Below are positions 14,406 to 23,130 of a DNA stretch of 54,360 bases, piece by piece. Position numbers and translations under genes: made by a program. This DNA comes from Bacillota bacterium. Lineage in GTDB: Bacteria; Bacillota; UBA4882; UBA10575. A model generated the notes under the pieces. The model made no database searches. It was not told where the DNA came from and saw nothing but the letters and a program-made list of their open reading frames with translations. The first letter of the stretch is position 1; every line of letters starts with the position of its first letter. The stretch covers positions 1 to 54,360 of the forward strand of contig JAAYGU010000037.1 of assembly GCA_012727535.1 (NCBI GenBank). The letters are read 5' to 3'.

Positions 14406-15659
14406 TTAAAGTCGATAGATAAATTCGTAATGACCGATCCGGATCAAATCACCCTCCTTTACCCCCTCCTTCTCCAGGGCTGCCAATACACCAAGGCGCT
14501 TCAGTAGTTGATCCAAACGCAACAACGCCTCATCCTGATCTGGGTTGAAGCGTGAGACCCTTTTCAGTAATTGCTCGCCGGTAATCCGGAAAGCACCATC
14601 TTCTTCGCGCTGTATGGAAAAGTCGGGTTCTACGTCTAGAAGTGAACTCTCGTTACTGATTCCTATTTTCGTGACACGGGGTAATTTCTCCAGCTGTGCA
14701 GAGATTAAATAGAGTAATTGCTTAATATTTTCCCCGGTCACCGCGGAGATGCAGATAACTTCATAACCTTGACTCGTAATTTTCTCCATGAATTCCTTTT
14801 GTTTCGCCGCCGCCTCCGGCAGATCAATTTTCGTGCCCACCACAATCTGAGGCTTTCCGATCAGTTCTTGACTATAACTGGAAAGTTCATTATTGATAGC
14901 GGTAAATTCTTCCCAAGGATGATCCGCCGATAAATCGACCAGATGAACAAGGAGACGCGTCCTTTCCACATGCTTCAGAAAGGCGAAACCTAAACCCGCA
15001 CCCTGGTGCGCACCGGCGATCAAACCCGGTAGATCAGCAACGACAAAACCCCGCTCTTCAAGCTCCACCACGCCAAGGACCGGACTTAAAGTGGTAAAGG
15101 GGTAATCAGCCACTTTAGGCCGGGCTGCGGAAATTCTCGAGAGTAGAGTAGATTTGCCGGCATTCGGAAAACCAATTAAACCTACATCCGCTAAGACTTT
15201 TAATTCCAACTCCAAAAGCGCTTCCTCGCCGCTCTCGCCCCGTTCGGCAAAGCGTGGGGTTTGATTTCGAGGCCCAGCAAACTTGGCGTTGCCCCGTCCA
15301 CCCCGTCCGCCTTTCGCTACCAAGCATCTTTCCTGATGAGAAGTGAGATCTCCGATAATTAAACCGTTCTTACGAACGATGGTCCCGACCGGCACTTTAA
15401 TAATGAGATCTTGTCCAGTTTTTCCATAACATTTACTCCCCCGGCCCGGCTCACCGGAGGGAGCCTTGTGCAGTTTTTTATAGCGTAGGTGGCTGAGCGT
15501 GTTATATCCTTCATCCGCTTCTAAATAGATATTTCCGCCGTCGCCGCCGTCGCCGCCATCGGGGCCACCCATCGGCACAAATTTCTCTCGACGGAAACTC
15601 ACCGCCCCGTCCCCGCCCTTACCGGCGATCACCTTAATCGTTACTTCATCAATAAACAT
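14406..15659 (-). CDS. obgE: GTPase Obg
   Basis: Essential GTPase acting in 50S assembly and stress signalling. The 417-residue product has the Gly-rich N-terminal OBG domain (residues 1-158, with GGDGGDGGNIYLEAD), a G domain (GFPNAGKST, DLPGL, TKID, SAVTG) and a C-terminal OCT domain (about 335-417), the three-domain layout of Gram-positive Obg. Start ATG with an AGGTGAA element upstream. It is separated from rpmA by a terminator and has its own sigma-H-like promoter (15751-15778). In B. subtilis Obg is needed for Spo0A activation, so this promoter is meaningful. Confidence 0.96.
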   Translation of the reverse strand: MFIDEVTIKVIAGKGGDGAVSFRREKFVPMGGPDGGDGGDGGNIYLEADEGYNTLSHLRYKKLHKAPSGEPGRGSKCYGKTGQDLIIKVPVGTIVRKNGLIIGDLTSHQERCLVAKGGRGGRGNAKFAGPRNQTPRFAERGESGEEALLELELKVLADVGLIGFPNAGKSTLLSRISAARPKVADYPFTTLSPVLGVVELEERGFVVADLPGLIAGAHQGAGLGFAFLKHVERTRLLVHLVDLSADHPWEEFTAINNELSSYSQELIGKPQIVVGTKIDLPEAAAKQKEFMEKITSQGYEVICISAVTGENIKQLLYLISAQLEKLPRVTKIGISNESSLLDVEPDFSIQREEDGAFRITGEQLLKRVSRFNPDQDEALLRLDQLLKRLGVLAALEKEGVKEGDLIRIGHYEFIYRL

Positions 15660-15750
15660 CTCTGTTCACCTTTGACCTTTTCCCCTTATCACTACGGACA
15701 AAGCTTGGACAGCAGTTCCGTTGCCGCTCTTTACATCTAGTCATATTATT

Positions 15751-15778
15751 ATTCTACTGGGATCAGAAAATATCCTCT
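15751..15778 (-). promoter_or_regulatory. Sigma-H-like promoter of obgE
   Basis: Minus-strand AGAGGATAT (15770-15778), a 12-nt spacer and GTAGAAT (15751-15757). This matches the sigma-H consensus RnAGGAWWW, 11-12 nt, RnnGAAT at every defined position. It lies about 90 nt before the obgE ATG and downstream of the rpmA terminator. Confidence 0.65.
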
Positions 15779-15831
15779 CTTCCCTCAACACAAGATCCCT
15801 AAAGATTATTGGGTAAAATGGGTTTTAAAAA

Positions 15832-15851
15832 AAACCGCCCCGCGGCGGTTT
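15832..15851 (-). terminator. Rho-independent terminator after rpmA
   Basis: Stem AAACCGCC / GGCGGTTT with a 4-nt loop, followed on the minus strand by a run of U. It begins at the rpmA stop codon and isolates obgE from the rplU-prp-rpmA unit. Confidence 0.9.
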
Positions 15852-16143
15852 AACGAGCAATGGATACCGGTTCGGAATAAACGCTAACCTTTTTATCTCT
15901 CTTTCCTTTGCGTTCAAAAACAACATAACCATCGATTAATGCAAAGAGAGTATCGTCTTTACCGATTCCAACATTATTTCCTGGATGGAACTTTGTACCC
16001 CGCTGACGGACCAAGATACTGCCGGCCCGCACCTGTTGTCCGGCAAACCGCTTCACCCCTAGGCGTTGCGCCCGGCTGTCACGGCCGTTCCGAGTACTGC
16101 CCATTCCCTTTTTCTGCGCAAAATATTGTAAATCAAACCTCAC
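15850..16143 (-). CDS. rpmA: 50S ribosomal protein L27 with Prp-cleaved N-terminus
   Basis: Ribosomal protein L27, 97 residues. The N-terminus [13 protein letters not shown] carries the Firmicute extension recognised by the protease Prp; by analogy with S. aureus (LQFFA then SKKG), cleavage would follow Ala9, exposing the segment that reaches the peptidyl-transferase centre. The GTG start at 16143 is chosen because AAGGAGG lies 9 nt upstream; the longer open frame upstream lies inside prp. The gene overlaps prp by 11 nt, so protease and substrate are co-translated. Confidence 0.96.
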   Translation of the reverse strand: MRFDLQYFAQKKGMGSTRNGRDSRAQRLGVKRFAGQQVRAGSILVRQRGTKFHPGNNVGIGKDDTLFALIDGYVVFERKGKRDKKVSVYSEPVSIAR

Positions 16144-16483
16144 TCTTCTCCACCTCCTTGATGGATATACCCACATATTTTTGGTATCCCGATGCTATTT
16201 GTTGTAACCCCAGATACATGAGGTTTAAAAGGAGATCTGCCTGTGCAAGTTGCTCCTGATCTAAGGCGGAGGGCAAATAGCAGGCAAGATAACCGCTCTT
16301 TCGCTCCTTCTCGAGGTGGAGTTTGAGCCCCACAAGTTTCTCAAAGCCCAGAACGGGAGTCTGCACCAGAGTCGAGACCCCGGCACACACAATATCCTTT
16401 CCGGCTGCTGCATACCCGGTATGCCCCTTGGCCTTAAAACCAATAAAGCGACCGTTCGCCCTGATCATCTGCACTTTAGTCAT
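16133..16483 (-). CDS. prp: Ribosomal-processing cysteine protease Prp
   Basis: Small cysteine protease (116 residues) that removes the N-terminal extension of L27. The catalytic His21 and Cys33 are in the signature [18 protein letters not shown]. Encoded between rplU (2 nt gap) and rpmA (11 nt overlap), the invariant order in Bacillota that have the L27 extension. The extension and the protease are both present here, so the processing system is complete. Confidence 0.95.
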   Translation of the reverse strand: MTKVQMIRANGRFIGFKAKGHTGYAAAGKDIVCAGVSTLVQTPVLGFEKLVGLKLHLEKERKSGYLACYLPSALDQEQLAQADLLLNLMYLGLQQIASGYQKYVGISIKEVEKSEV

Positions 16484-16485
16484 AC

Positions 16486-16794
16486 TTAGCTCTCAATGGC
16501 CAGCACACGGAGTCGTGTATACGGTTGGCGATGCCCTTTTCGCTTACGGATATTCTTCTTCGGTTTATAATGGAAGACTAAGATTTTACGGGCTTTATCT
16601 TGTTTGATAATTTCCGCTTTCACCTTGGCGCCTTCCACCAGAGGGTTACCGATTTTGATCTCTTCTCCACCGATCAGGAGGACCCGATCGAGTTCAACTT
16701 GGGTGCCTACCTCACCGGGGATCTTCTCCACATTAAACTGATCACCAACGGCAACTCGGTATTGCTTTCCGCCAGTTTCCACGATGGCATACAT
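16486..16794 (-). CDS. rplU: 50S ribosomal protein L21
   Basis: Ribosomal protein L21, 102 residues, binding 23S rRNA. Starts MYAIVETGGKQYRV and has the conserved KPKKNIRKRKGHRQPYT segment near the C-terminus. The ATG at 16794 is preferred because GGAGG lies 8 nt upstream; a GTG three codons upstream overlaps that binding site. First gene of rplU-prp-rpmA, with a strong sigma-A promoter and a structured leader. Confidence 0.96.
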   Translation of the reverse strand: MYAIVETGGKQYRVAVGDQFNVEKIPGEVGTQVELDRVLLIGGEEIKIGNPLVEGAKVKAEIIKQDKARKILVFHYKPKKNIRKRKGHRQPYTRLRVLAIES

Positions 16795-16889
16795 TCTTTC
16801 CACCTCCCCCGCCTAGACTCGCCGGTGTTGGTACCAGAACGGATTTTAAAAACCAAAACCGCGCGGTTGAAACAGGTCCAAAAACCACA
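16795..16889 (-). ncRNA. Probable L21 leader (autoregulatory)
   Basis: About 95 nt between the predicted transcription start and the rplU start. It contains self-complementary elements (AACCGCGCGGTT; TGGTACCA) and ends with ACCGGCGAGTCTAGGCGGGG next to the ribosome binding site, which resembles the conserved 3' part of the L21 leader of low-GC Gram-positives. Assigned from memory of the motif; a covariance-model search would decide. Confidence 0.5.
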
Positions 16890-16895
16890 TTTTAT

Positions 16896-16924
16896 ATATT
16901 AACACCCAATAGGTTTAATGTCAA
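16896..16924 (-). promoter_or_regulatory. Sigma-A promoter of rplU
   Basis: Minus-strand TTGACA (16919-16924), 17-nt spacer, TAATAT (16896-16901). The TGA stop of the preceding RNase gene lies inside the -35 hexamer. Confidence 0.82.
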
Positions 16925-18603
16925 TCACATAAGACAGCTTTGGCATAAGTCTTAAACATTTTTTCGATTCTAACCTTAACTTGCTGCCCAACCAGTTGTC
17001 CAGCGCCTTCAATATCGATAATATATCCTTCAATGCGGGCAATCCCGTCGGCCGGATTGTTCGCATGCGTTTCCACCACTTCGATCTGCAGTTCATCTCC
17101 CTCCTTCACTGGAAGAGCCGCCATTTTTACCTTTTCTTTGTCGCCCGCCGCCAGTACTCTGACTTCAGGCAGGGGAATATCTTCTTTCCCGCGGATAAAA
17201 AGCATCTTTTTACAGGCTTTCTCCAGCAAAGTCAGGCGATTGCCGCCGGGACCGATGAGGAGCGCGGCTAGGGCCGGGTTCACTCCCAAGAGGAGCGCTT
17301 GCTCCCTGGCGTTTTCCTCTCCCAGCTCGATGATGCGCCGTTCGGCACGGGCGGCTTGGGTTTTTAAGGAGTATTTATAACCTGTCCCGTTACAACACGA
17401 ACAGGCCTGTTGTAATTGCTCCCGCAGGCTGGGCCGGGTTTTTTTGCGGGTTAGCTCTAAAAGTCCCAACGCGGTAAAGCCAAGGATATTAGTTTTAACC
17501 TTATCTTTCTGCAACTCGGCCGCGAAGCACTCTAGAACCTGTTTTCTACTATCTTCATCTGCCATATCAATAAAATCAATAATAATAATGCCACCGATAT
17601 TTCTCAACCTTAATTGCCGGGCAATCTCTTTGGCCGCCGTTAAATTAGTGTTGAGTACCGTATCTTCCAGACAAGTTGATCCAGTAAATTTACCGGTGTT
17701 AACATCAACGACCGTCAGGGCTTCAGTTTGGTCAAAAACCAGATAAGCACCTGTTTCCAACCAGATCTTACGTTGCAAAGCTTCTTCTATTTGCTGTTCA
17801 ACCCCGTAAACAGTAAAAAGTGAGTTGCCGGTGAATAACTTTACCCGTCTCCGTAGATGAGCACCGAAAATATTTAGTAATTCCAAGGCTTTTTCATAAG
17901 TCGCCAGGTCGTCAATTATCAACCCGTCAATCTCCTCGGTGAAAAGATCACGAAGGATACGATAGAGCAGATCATGATCATGAAAGAGTAAAGAAGGAAC
18001 CGGACCTTTCCTCGCCTTCTTTAAGATTTTCTGCCAAAGGTTAAGCACAAACTCCCGGTCGGCCAGTAACTCATCTTCTTCAATGCCCTCGGCGGCTGTG
18101 CGGATAATCAATCCCATCCCTTTTGGCTTTAAACCAGCGGCCAGCTTTTTTAATCTTTCCCGCTCTTTTTCATCCTCGATCCGCCGTGAAATTCCAATAT
18201 AATCAACGGTCGGCATCAAGACCAAATAACGTCCGGGAATGGTCAGATTGGTAACCACCCGCGCGCCTTTATTACCCATCGGCTCTTTAACCATTTGGAC
18301 GATAATCTCTTGCCCCTCGCGGAGCAGTTCGCTGATCGAGGCCGGGTTCTTTACTCCCTCTCCCTCTCCGCCCCGATCGGTTTGGAGATCATCAATATAC
18401 AAAAAGGCGTTCTTTTCCATACCGATATCGATAAAAGCCGCTTGCATCCCGGGAAGAACATTTTCCACTTTCCCCCGGTAAATATTGCCGATCTGCCGGT
18501 GTATGGAAAAACTCTCAATGGACAACTCCACTAATTTTCCTTCCTCTAAGACCGCCATCCGGGTCTCAGTAGGACTAACATTAATTAAAAATTTTTTTCC
18601 CAT
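16921..18603 (-). CDS. rng: Ribonuclease E/G family protein
   Basis: Endoribonuclease of 560 residues. Domain order: S1-like RNA-binding segment (about 38-130, with IYRGKVENVLPGMQAAFIDI), 5'-sensor/RNase H-like region, catalytic DNase-I-like domain with VVDVNTGKFTG and IIIDFIDM supplying the metal-binding Asp residues, then the Zn-link-type segment CSCCNGTG and a C-terminal TRAM/KH-like tail (EGDELQIEVVETHANNP). It lacks the long degradosome scaffold of E. coli RNase E, so it is closer to RNase G. ATG start. It lies 14 nt after the TIGR03936-family gene; its stop overlaps the rplU promoter. Confidence 0.93.
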   Translation of the reverse strand: MGKKFLINVSPTETRMAVLEEGKLVELSIESFSIHRQIGNIYRGKVENVLPGMQAAFIDIGMEKNAFLYIDDLQTDRGGEGEGVKNPASISELLREGQEIIVQMVKEPMGNKGARVVTNLTIPGRYLVLMPTVDYIGISRRIEDEKERERLKKLAAGLKPKGMGLIIRTAAEGIEEDELLADREFVLNLWQKILKKARKGPVPSLLFHDHDLLYRILRDLFTEEIDGLIIDDLATYEKALELLNIFGAHLRRRVKLFTGNSLFTVYGVEQQIEEALQRKIWLETGAYLVFDQTEALTVVDVNTGKFTGSTCLEDTVLNTNLTAAKEIARQLRLRNIGGIIIIDFIDMADEDSRKQVLECFAAELQKDKVKTNILGFTALGLLELTRKKTRPSLREQLQQACSCCNGTGYKYSLKTQAARAERRIIELGEENAREQALLLGVNPALAALLIGPGGNRLTLLEKACKKMLFIRGKEDIPLPEVRVLAAGDKEKVKMAALPVKEGDELQIEVVETHANNPADGIARIEGYIIDIEGAGQLVGQQVKVRIEKMFKTYAKAVLCD

Positions 18604-18617
18604 CCCAACAACACTTC

Positions 18618-19274
18618 CTAAATAACCTTCTCTTCAAAGAAGGCCGCCTTCCTGATCACCCGCCTAATCTGAAAATCTTGGGCTAGAAACGTACAAAAAT
18701 CATCCGGGCGAATGGTCCCCCGCGGACCAAATTCCACCTTGATCGTTAGAAAAACCAAGCCTTCTGGCTCGAAATCCAAGCGGTAGTCCAGCCACAACGG
18801 TCGGATATTAACAACTTGCTCCCCACTTTTTGTCCTTTTCATGACTGGTAATTCGCTTTTTGTCCATAATTGTTCAAGTAACGATTTAACCTGTAGCTGG
18901 CCGAGTTCCGCGTGGGGCTGGAGCAGAAACTGATAGGAAAGCGCCTTGATCCCGGCCATCAGGGAGCTGGTCTTACCGATCAACCTTTGGACTTTAATCA
19001 CCTTCAGCCCAGGAGGCAAAGTCTCCTTTAATGCTTGAAAAACCGCCTCTGCCGCTAAGTCAGCGGTTAACTCCAGATCAAAAAACTCGGCTTCACTTTC
19101 AAGCCCCAAAGGAAGGGGTGGACCAAAGGAAAGGCGTGGTGCCGGGTTAAACCCTAAAGAAAAAGCCACCGGCAAGCCTGCCCGCCGCAGGGTTCGGCTG
19201 ATTGCTCTTGCCACATCCAAATGGGAAGTAAAGCGGGCGGCGTCGGTCTTACTATATTGAATACGGTATTTAAT
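18618..19274 (-). CDS. TIGR03936 (DUF2344) radical-SAM-associated protein
   Basis: Protein of about 218 residues with the family N-terminus KYRIQYSKTDAARFTSHLDV and the segment SLGFNPAPRLSFGPPLPLGL. It is nearly always encoded directly after a TIGR03960 radical SAM protein, as here, and sometimes fused to it; the pair is thought to act on RNA or a ribosomal component but is uncharacterised. Start choice is unusual: GTG at 19283 has its only possible ribosome binding site directly adjacent, whereas an in-frame ATT at 19274 has GGAGG at the ideal 8-nt distance and aligns with the usual N-terminus. I list the ATT start with reservation. Confidence 0.85.
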   Translation of the reverse strand: MKYRIQYSKTDAARFTSHLDVARAISRTLRRAGLPVAFSLGFNPAPRLSFGPPLPLGLESEAEFFDLELTADLAAEAVFQALKETLPPGLKVIKVQRLIGKTSSLMAGIKALSYQFLLQPHAELGQLQVKSLLEQLWTKSELPVMKRTKSGEQVVNIRPLWLDYRLDFEPEGLVFLTIKVEFGPRGTIRPDDFCTFLAQDFQIRRVIRKAAFFEEKVI

Positions 19275-21120
19275 CTTTTTCACCTCCAGCCATAATGGGC
19301 CTAGCTCTAAGGGTCGGACATACTCCGCAGGTCTTGCAGTCTATGCGCCCACGACAATCCGGCGTGGGCTTCCCCTCTTCCGCGCGCTGGTCTTCGGTGA
19401 TTAGGTACTCCTTACTCACCCCGGCACTCAGGTGTTCCCAGGGAAGAATCTCTTCATAAGAACGCGCCCTGGTATAATCCTCCGGTTTTAAGCCGGCAAA
19501 GCTTAGAGCTTCTTGCCATAAGTCCCAGCGAAAAGTTTCCGACCAGGCATCAAATTTACAACCAAGTTCTACTGCCTTTTCTAAGCTGAGTGCTAAGCGG
19601 CGGTCTCCCCGGGCCAAGATTCCCTCCAGTTGACTTAAAGTGACCTGGTGCCAAGATAACTTCAAACCTTTACCCCTTAGTTCCTCTTGTAAGAAGCGCT
19701 GCTTACGGAGGGTCTCTTCACTGGAAATCTGCGCTCGCCACTGAAAAGGGGTGTGTGGCTTCGGAATAAAAGTAGAAACACTAACGCTAACCTGCACCCG
19801 GTTCGCGGCACGCGCATGGATCCGCCGCCCCATCTTTAGGGCTTCTTTCGCCAAACGAACAATTCCGGCTAAATCTTCGTCGGTCTCCGTCGGCAGGCCA
19901 AGCATAAAGTACAATTTAATCCGCTGCCACCCTCCCGCAAAGGCTGCTTCCAGAGTTTCGAAAATCTGCTGATCGGAAAGGTTTTTGTTGATTACGCGGC
20001 GGAGACGTTCGGTCCCAGCTTCCGGGGCAAAAGTTAAACTGCCCTTTCGACCGCTTACAAACTTGGCCGCCAGTTCCGGCGAGAAAGAATCGATCCGCAA
20101 AGAAGGTAAGGAGATCCTCACCCCTTGGGGAGCAAAACAATCAGTCAGCGCACCGGTCAATTCTTCAATTTTGGTATAATCGGCACTACTGAGCGAAGTA
20201 AGGGAGATCTCTTCATAGCCGGTCTTTTTGATCAAGTCGGTTAGTCGTTCTTTAATGAAAGCCGGTGAGCGTTCCCGGACCGGTCGGTAAACCATCCCGG
20301 CTTGACAAAAACGGCAGCCGCGCGTACAGCCGCGGAACAGCTCAACCATCAACCGATCATGAACTGGTTCCATCCACGGGACCAATTCCTGCGAGGGAAG
20401 ATACTGATCAAGGTCGTGAATGATCCGTTTCTGCACGACCGAAGGTGCCGGCGGGTGCGGATGGACAGCGGCAATCCTTCCCTCCGGAGTATAGTCAACC
20501 TGATAATACTCGGGGAGATACACCCCAGGAATCTGCAGCAGCGCACGCTTGATCGCCGCTCGGTCGTCCCCACGCTCCTTCCCATCAGCGATGCGGTCCA
20601 AAATTTCAAGGAACGCCTCTTCGCCCTCTCCCAAGAGGAACAGATCAAAAAAATCGGCTAAGGGTTCGGGGTTAAAACTACCCGGCCCTCCCCCGATGAT
20701 CAAAGGATGCGCCTCGCCCCTCTGCTCCCTTCTTAAAGGTATTCCCGCTAAACGCATCATATTCAAGATATTCGTATAACTTAATTCATACTGAAGCGTA
20801 AAGCCGACGAGGTCAAATTCTCCCAAACCATGCCTGGTTTCCAGTGAAAAAAGGGGCAAGTTTGCTTTCTGTAATTCCTCTTCCATGTCCAACGCCGGGG
20901 CATAAACCCGTTCGGCCAGATAACCCTGGACTTCATTAATTCGGTGATATAAGAGGCGTAACCCCAAATGCGAAAGGCCAATCTCGTATAAATCGGGGAA
21001 GGCGAGGGCAACCCGGAGACGTGCTTGTGCCCAAGGTTTAACCGTAGTGTTTAACTCACCCCCCGCATAACGAGCCGGCTTCTCCACCTTTTCCAACAGT
21101 AGTTCGTATTGATCTTTCAT
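19270..21120 (-). CDS. TIGR03960 family B12-binding radical SAM protein
   Basis: Radical SAM enzyme of 616 residues. An N-terminal B12-binding-like domain (about 30-210) precedes the radical SAM core with the iron-sulfur motif CTRGCRFCQAG (C-x3-C-x2-C), followed by FAPEAGTERLRRVINK, typical of the family. A C-terminal Cys cluster (CRGRIDCKTCGVC) may bind another metal centre. The reaction is not known. Its stop overlaps the start region of its TIGR03936 partner, and it follows spoIVFB by 150 nt. Full length. Confidence 0.92.
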   Translation of the reverse strand: MKDQYELLLEKVEKPARYAGGELNTTVKPWAQARLRVALAFPDLYEIGLSHLGLRLLYHRINEVQGYLAERVYAPALDMEEELQKANLPLFSLETRHGLGEFDLVGFTLQYELSYTNILNMMRLAGIPLRREQRGEAHPLIIGGGPGSFNPEPLADFFDLFLLGEGEEAFLEILDRIADGKERGDDRAAIKRALLQIPGVYLPEYYQVDYTPEGRIAAVHPHPPAPSVVQKRIIHDLDQYLPSQELVPWMEPVHDRLMVELFRGCTRGCRFCQAGMVYRPVRERSPAFIKERLTDLIKKTGYEEISLTSLSSADYTKIEELTGALTDCFAPQGVRISLPSLRIDSFSPELAAKFVSGRKGSLTFAPEAGTERLRRVINKNLSDQQIFETLEAAFAGGWQRIKLYFMLGLPTETDEDLAGIVRLAKEALKMGRRIHARAANRVQVSVSVSTFIPKPHTPFQWRAQISSEETLRKQRFLQEELRGKGLKLSWHQVTLSQLEGILARGDRRLALSLEKAVELGCKFDAWSETFRWDLWQEALSFAGLKPEDYTRARSYEEILPWEHLSAGVSKEYLITEDQRAEEGKPTPDCRGRIDCKTCGVCPTLRARPIMAGGEKD

Positions 21121-21269
21121 CTTCTCAACCTACCTCTTTTTCACGTTAAATTCAGATCTTTTCGGCTTTCTCTTTTTCCGATGACACTCCGGCTTTACTA
21201 TTATTAATTTAGAACTGAGACCTGATTCTGAATAAAAGCGCCCAACAGATAGCAATTCTTTTATTGTCC

Positions 21270-22145
21270 TTACCTCGGAAGGAGTTGGCCCTTTTTCTGC
21301 TGGCTTCCCACCTGAGCAAACCTAATATGGAAGGCATTTTCTTCCTTCATGAGCATAAATAATTGTTCTTCGGTTACTTCCCCCACAATCTTACCATTTT
21401 TGTCGGTCAAAATGAAGAGGTGATAGTTTTTCCCGGATAAGAAAGGGATGATCTCCCCGACTTTGCGTCCCGGTTCCACGACCCAAACCTTGGAGGCGAG
21501 TAATCCTTTTTCCTCCAGCAACCGGGTTTTATAATCTTTTTGGGTGAGATAAGCATAGAAGAAATTATCCTGGCGGGCAGCCACAAAAAGAAAGAAAAGT
21601 AAAAACGGGAAGTGGGGCGGGACCACTCCCCGTAAAGTCAGAATAATTAAGGGGAATCCGGAAACAATTATTACCCGGCGTGTTAAGGTGGTCACAAGAA
21701 CAGTGGCTTTCTTATACCCCAATTTGCTGGCTAAGAAGGCCCGGAGCATTCTCCCCCCATCAAGGGGGAAAAGCGGAAGGAGATTAAAAAGCGCTAAGCC
21801 ACAATTAATCGTAATCAATGCCTCGGAAATCTCCGGGATTTGTAAATAGGGAGCAAAGGCCTTACCGAGCAGGGCCAGGAGTATACTTTCTACCGGTCCG
21901 GCTAAAGCGGTAATCCCCTCTGCAACCGGATCGTTGAACAAAGCATAGTCCATTTTCGCTACGCCGCCGAAGGGAAAAAGTTCAATCGCTAGGGAATGAT
22001 AACCAAAACCCAAAGCAGTCAACAGGTGAGCGGTTTCATGGAGTAAAACCGAGAGGAACCCCACAACCAGACTGAGGATTTTACCGGTCACTCCAGAGAT
22101 AAATAGTAAGAAAAAAAACCAGGGATTAAGCTTTATCTTGAGCAT
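21270..22145 (-). CDS. spoIVFB: Site-2 metalloprotease SpoIVFB-like (M50)
   Basis: Intramembrane zinc protease of 291 residues, expected to cleave pro-sigma-K in the mother cell. The zinc motif HETAH (H36, E37, H40 counted from the ATG) sits in the second hydrophobic segment, the third ligand D129 in LFPLDGG, and a cytoplasmic CBS domain at the C-terminus (FILTDKNGKIVG) as in SpoIVFB, which senses ATP. The ATG at 22145 overlaps the spoIVFA stop (TGATG); a GTG three codons upstream is possible. Context next to the SpoIVFA-like gene supports the name over a generic M50 protease. Confidence 0.85.
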   Translation of the reverse strand: MLKIKLNPWFFFLLFISGVTGKILSLVVGFLSVLLHETAHLLTALGFGYHSLAIELFPFGGVAKMDYALFNDPVAEGITALAGPVESILLALLGKAFAPYLQIPEISEALITINCGLALFNLLPLFPLDGGRMLRAFLASKLGYKKATVLVTTLTRRVIIVSGFPLIILTLRGVVPPHFPFLLFFLFVAARQDNFFYAYLTQKDYKTRLLEEKGLLASKVWVVEPGRKVGEIIPFLSGKNYHLFILTDKNGKIVGEVTEEQLFMLMKEENAFHIRFAQVGSQQKKGQLLPR

Positions 22146-22870
22146 CAGCGCCACAAACCTTGATGATATTCGAGAAGCGGACGGGGATTAACCGGTTGGG
22201 AATAATGAGTGACCTCCCAAAAAAACACCCGACCGGAGCTCCCCAGTTCTTGATAGGCATTAACCCATTCTCCTCTGGTCACAAGAACCTCCGGACAGGG
22301 GTAATAGATGCTGTCCCACCCCGTCCCGTGCTCAATCTTGAGCCGCCAGCCTTCCGTCCCAGGATTGATCTCGACCACGGTACCCGGAGCGGAAGCGTAA
22401 ACCCGCGAATTTACCGGAAGGACAAAACGTACACGCTCAGGGAGAAAGTCCCGGCGTTCAAAGTAATAGATGGGAGAGACAAACCGAACGGTACCACTCG
22501 GGGGAGCAATTGCTTCTTGCACCTCGATCGCAAACCAGGAAGATACTTCGTCTTTCACCTTTTCCCATTGTTTTTGGGCAAACGAATAAAGTTTTTGTTG
22601 CGAATGATGCGCCTCGCCATAGGTTAAGACATACCGAAACCGTTCGACCATCCCAGAACCGATCTTGGGGATTCTTTCCACCAGTCCCAAAAGAATGATG
22701 ATAAAGATACAGATGAGAATTTGTCGAAGGATCACTAAATCCCAACGGAGCGCCGGATCCTCTTCCTTGAGTGTTGGAGCCGGTTGTTCGCCAAAGTTTT
22801 CCCGCGCCTCGACGGAGCCTTCCGTTTCCACAGTAATCGGATTTAATTCTTTTTCTGCACTGTGCACCAT
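22145..22870 (-). CDS. spoIVFA: SpoIVFA-like protein with degenerate M23 domain
   Basis: Protein of 241 residues: a charged cytoplasmic N-terminus (1-45), one membrane helix (about 50-66, ILICIFIIILLGLV) and an extracytoplasmic LytM/M23-like domain (about 120-240) with ASAPGTVVEI and LKIEHGTGWDSIYYPC. The His and Asp zinc ligands of active M23 peptidases are not intact, as in SpoIVFA, which is the regulatory partner of SpoIVFB and the substrate of SpoIVB. SpoIVB is encoded in this window too. First gene of a unit reading through spoIVFB to the radical-SAM pair. The -10-like CATATAAC upstream (around 22910) resembles a sigma-E element, but no good -35 is seen. Confidence 0.8.
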   Translation of the reverse strand: MVHSAEKELNPITVETEGSVEARENFGEQPAPTLKEEDPALRWDLVILRQILICIFIIILLGLVERIPKIGSGMVERFRYVLTYGEAHHSQQKLYSFAQKQWEKVKDEVSSWFAIEVQEAIAPPSGTVRFVSPIYYFERRDFLPERVRFVLPVNSRVYASAPGTVVEINPGTEGWRLKIEHGTGWDSIYYPCPEVLVTRGEWVNAYQELGSSGRVFFWEVTHYSQPVNPRPLLEYHQGLWR

Positions 22871-23130
22871 GGCTCTCCCCTTATTTTCCCTCTATCAAAG
22901 TTATATGGGAGTTTTTAGATTTCTAGAACAAGCCATGTTACTAAGAATTATCTAAAGTGAGCAAGCAAAGCAAAAATCCGCCTTCTTAATTTCGACCAAA
23001 AGCAGAGATGGTACTTTACATTTTCCTTAATTATTAATGTTTTCGCTAAAAAGTACTAATTAAAGAGGAAAAAAAAGTTTAGAAGAGAAATAGATTTTAA
23101 CCCAAACTTTAAGTTTGAGAGGTGCACATC
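22871..23130. promoter_or_regulatory. Divergent AT-rich intergenic region
   Basis: The 260 bases between the divergent spoIVFA and glycoside-hydrolase-like genes are AT-rich and hold no gene. A perfect 7-bp inverted repeat with a 1-nt centre (CAAACTTTAAGTTTG, 23103-23117) lies right before the ribosome binding site of the plus-strand gene and could be an operator or mRNA hairpin. I cannot assign promoters confidently. Confidence 0.4.

Noticed and set aside
23103-23117. Regulatory site at a perfect 7-bp inverted repeat
   Set aside because: Noted in the intergenic entry but too AT-rich and short to claim a specific regulator.
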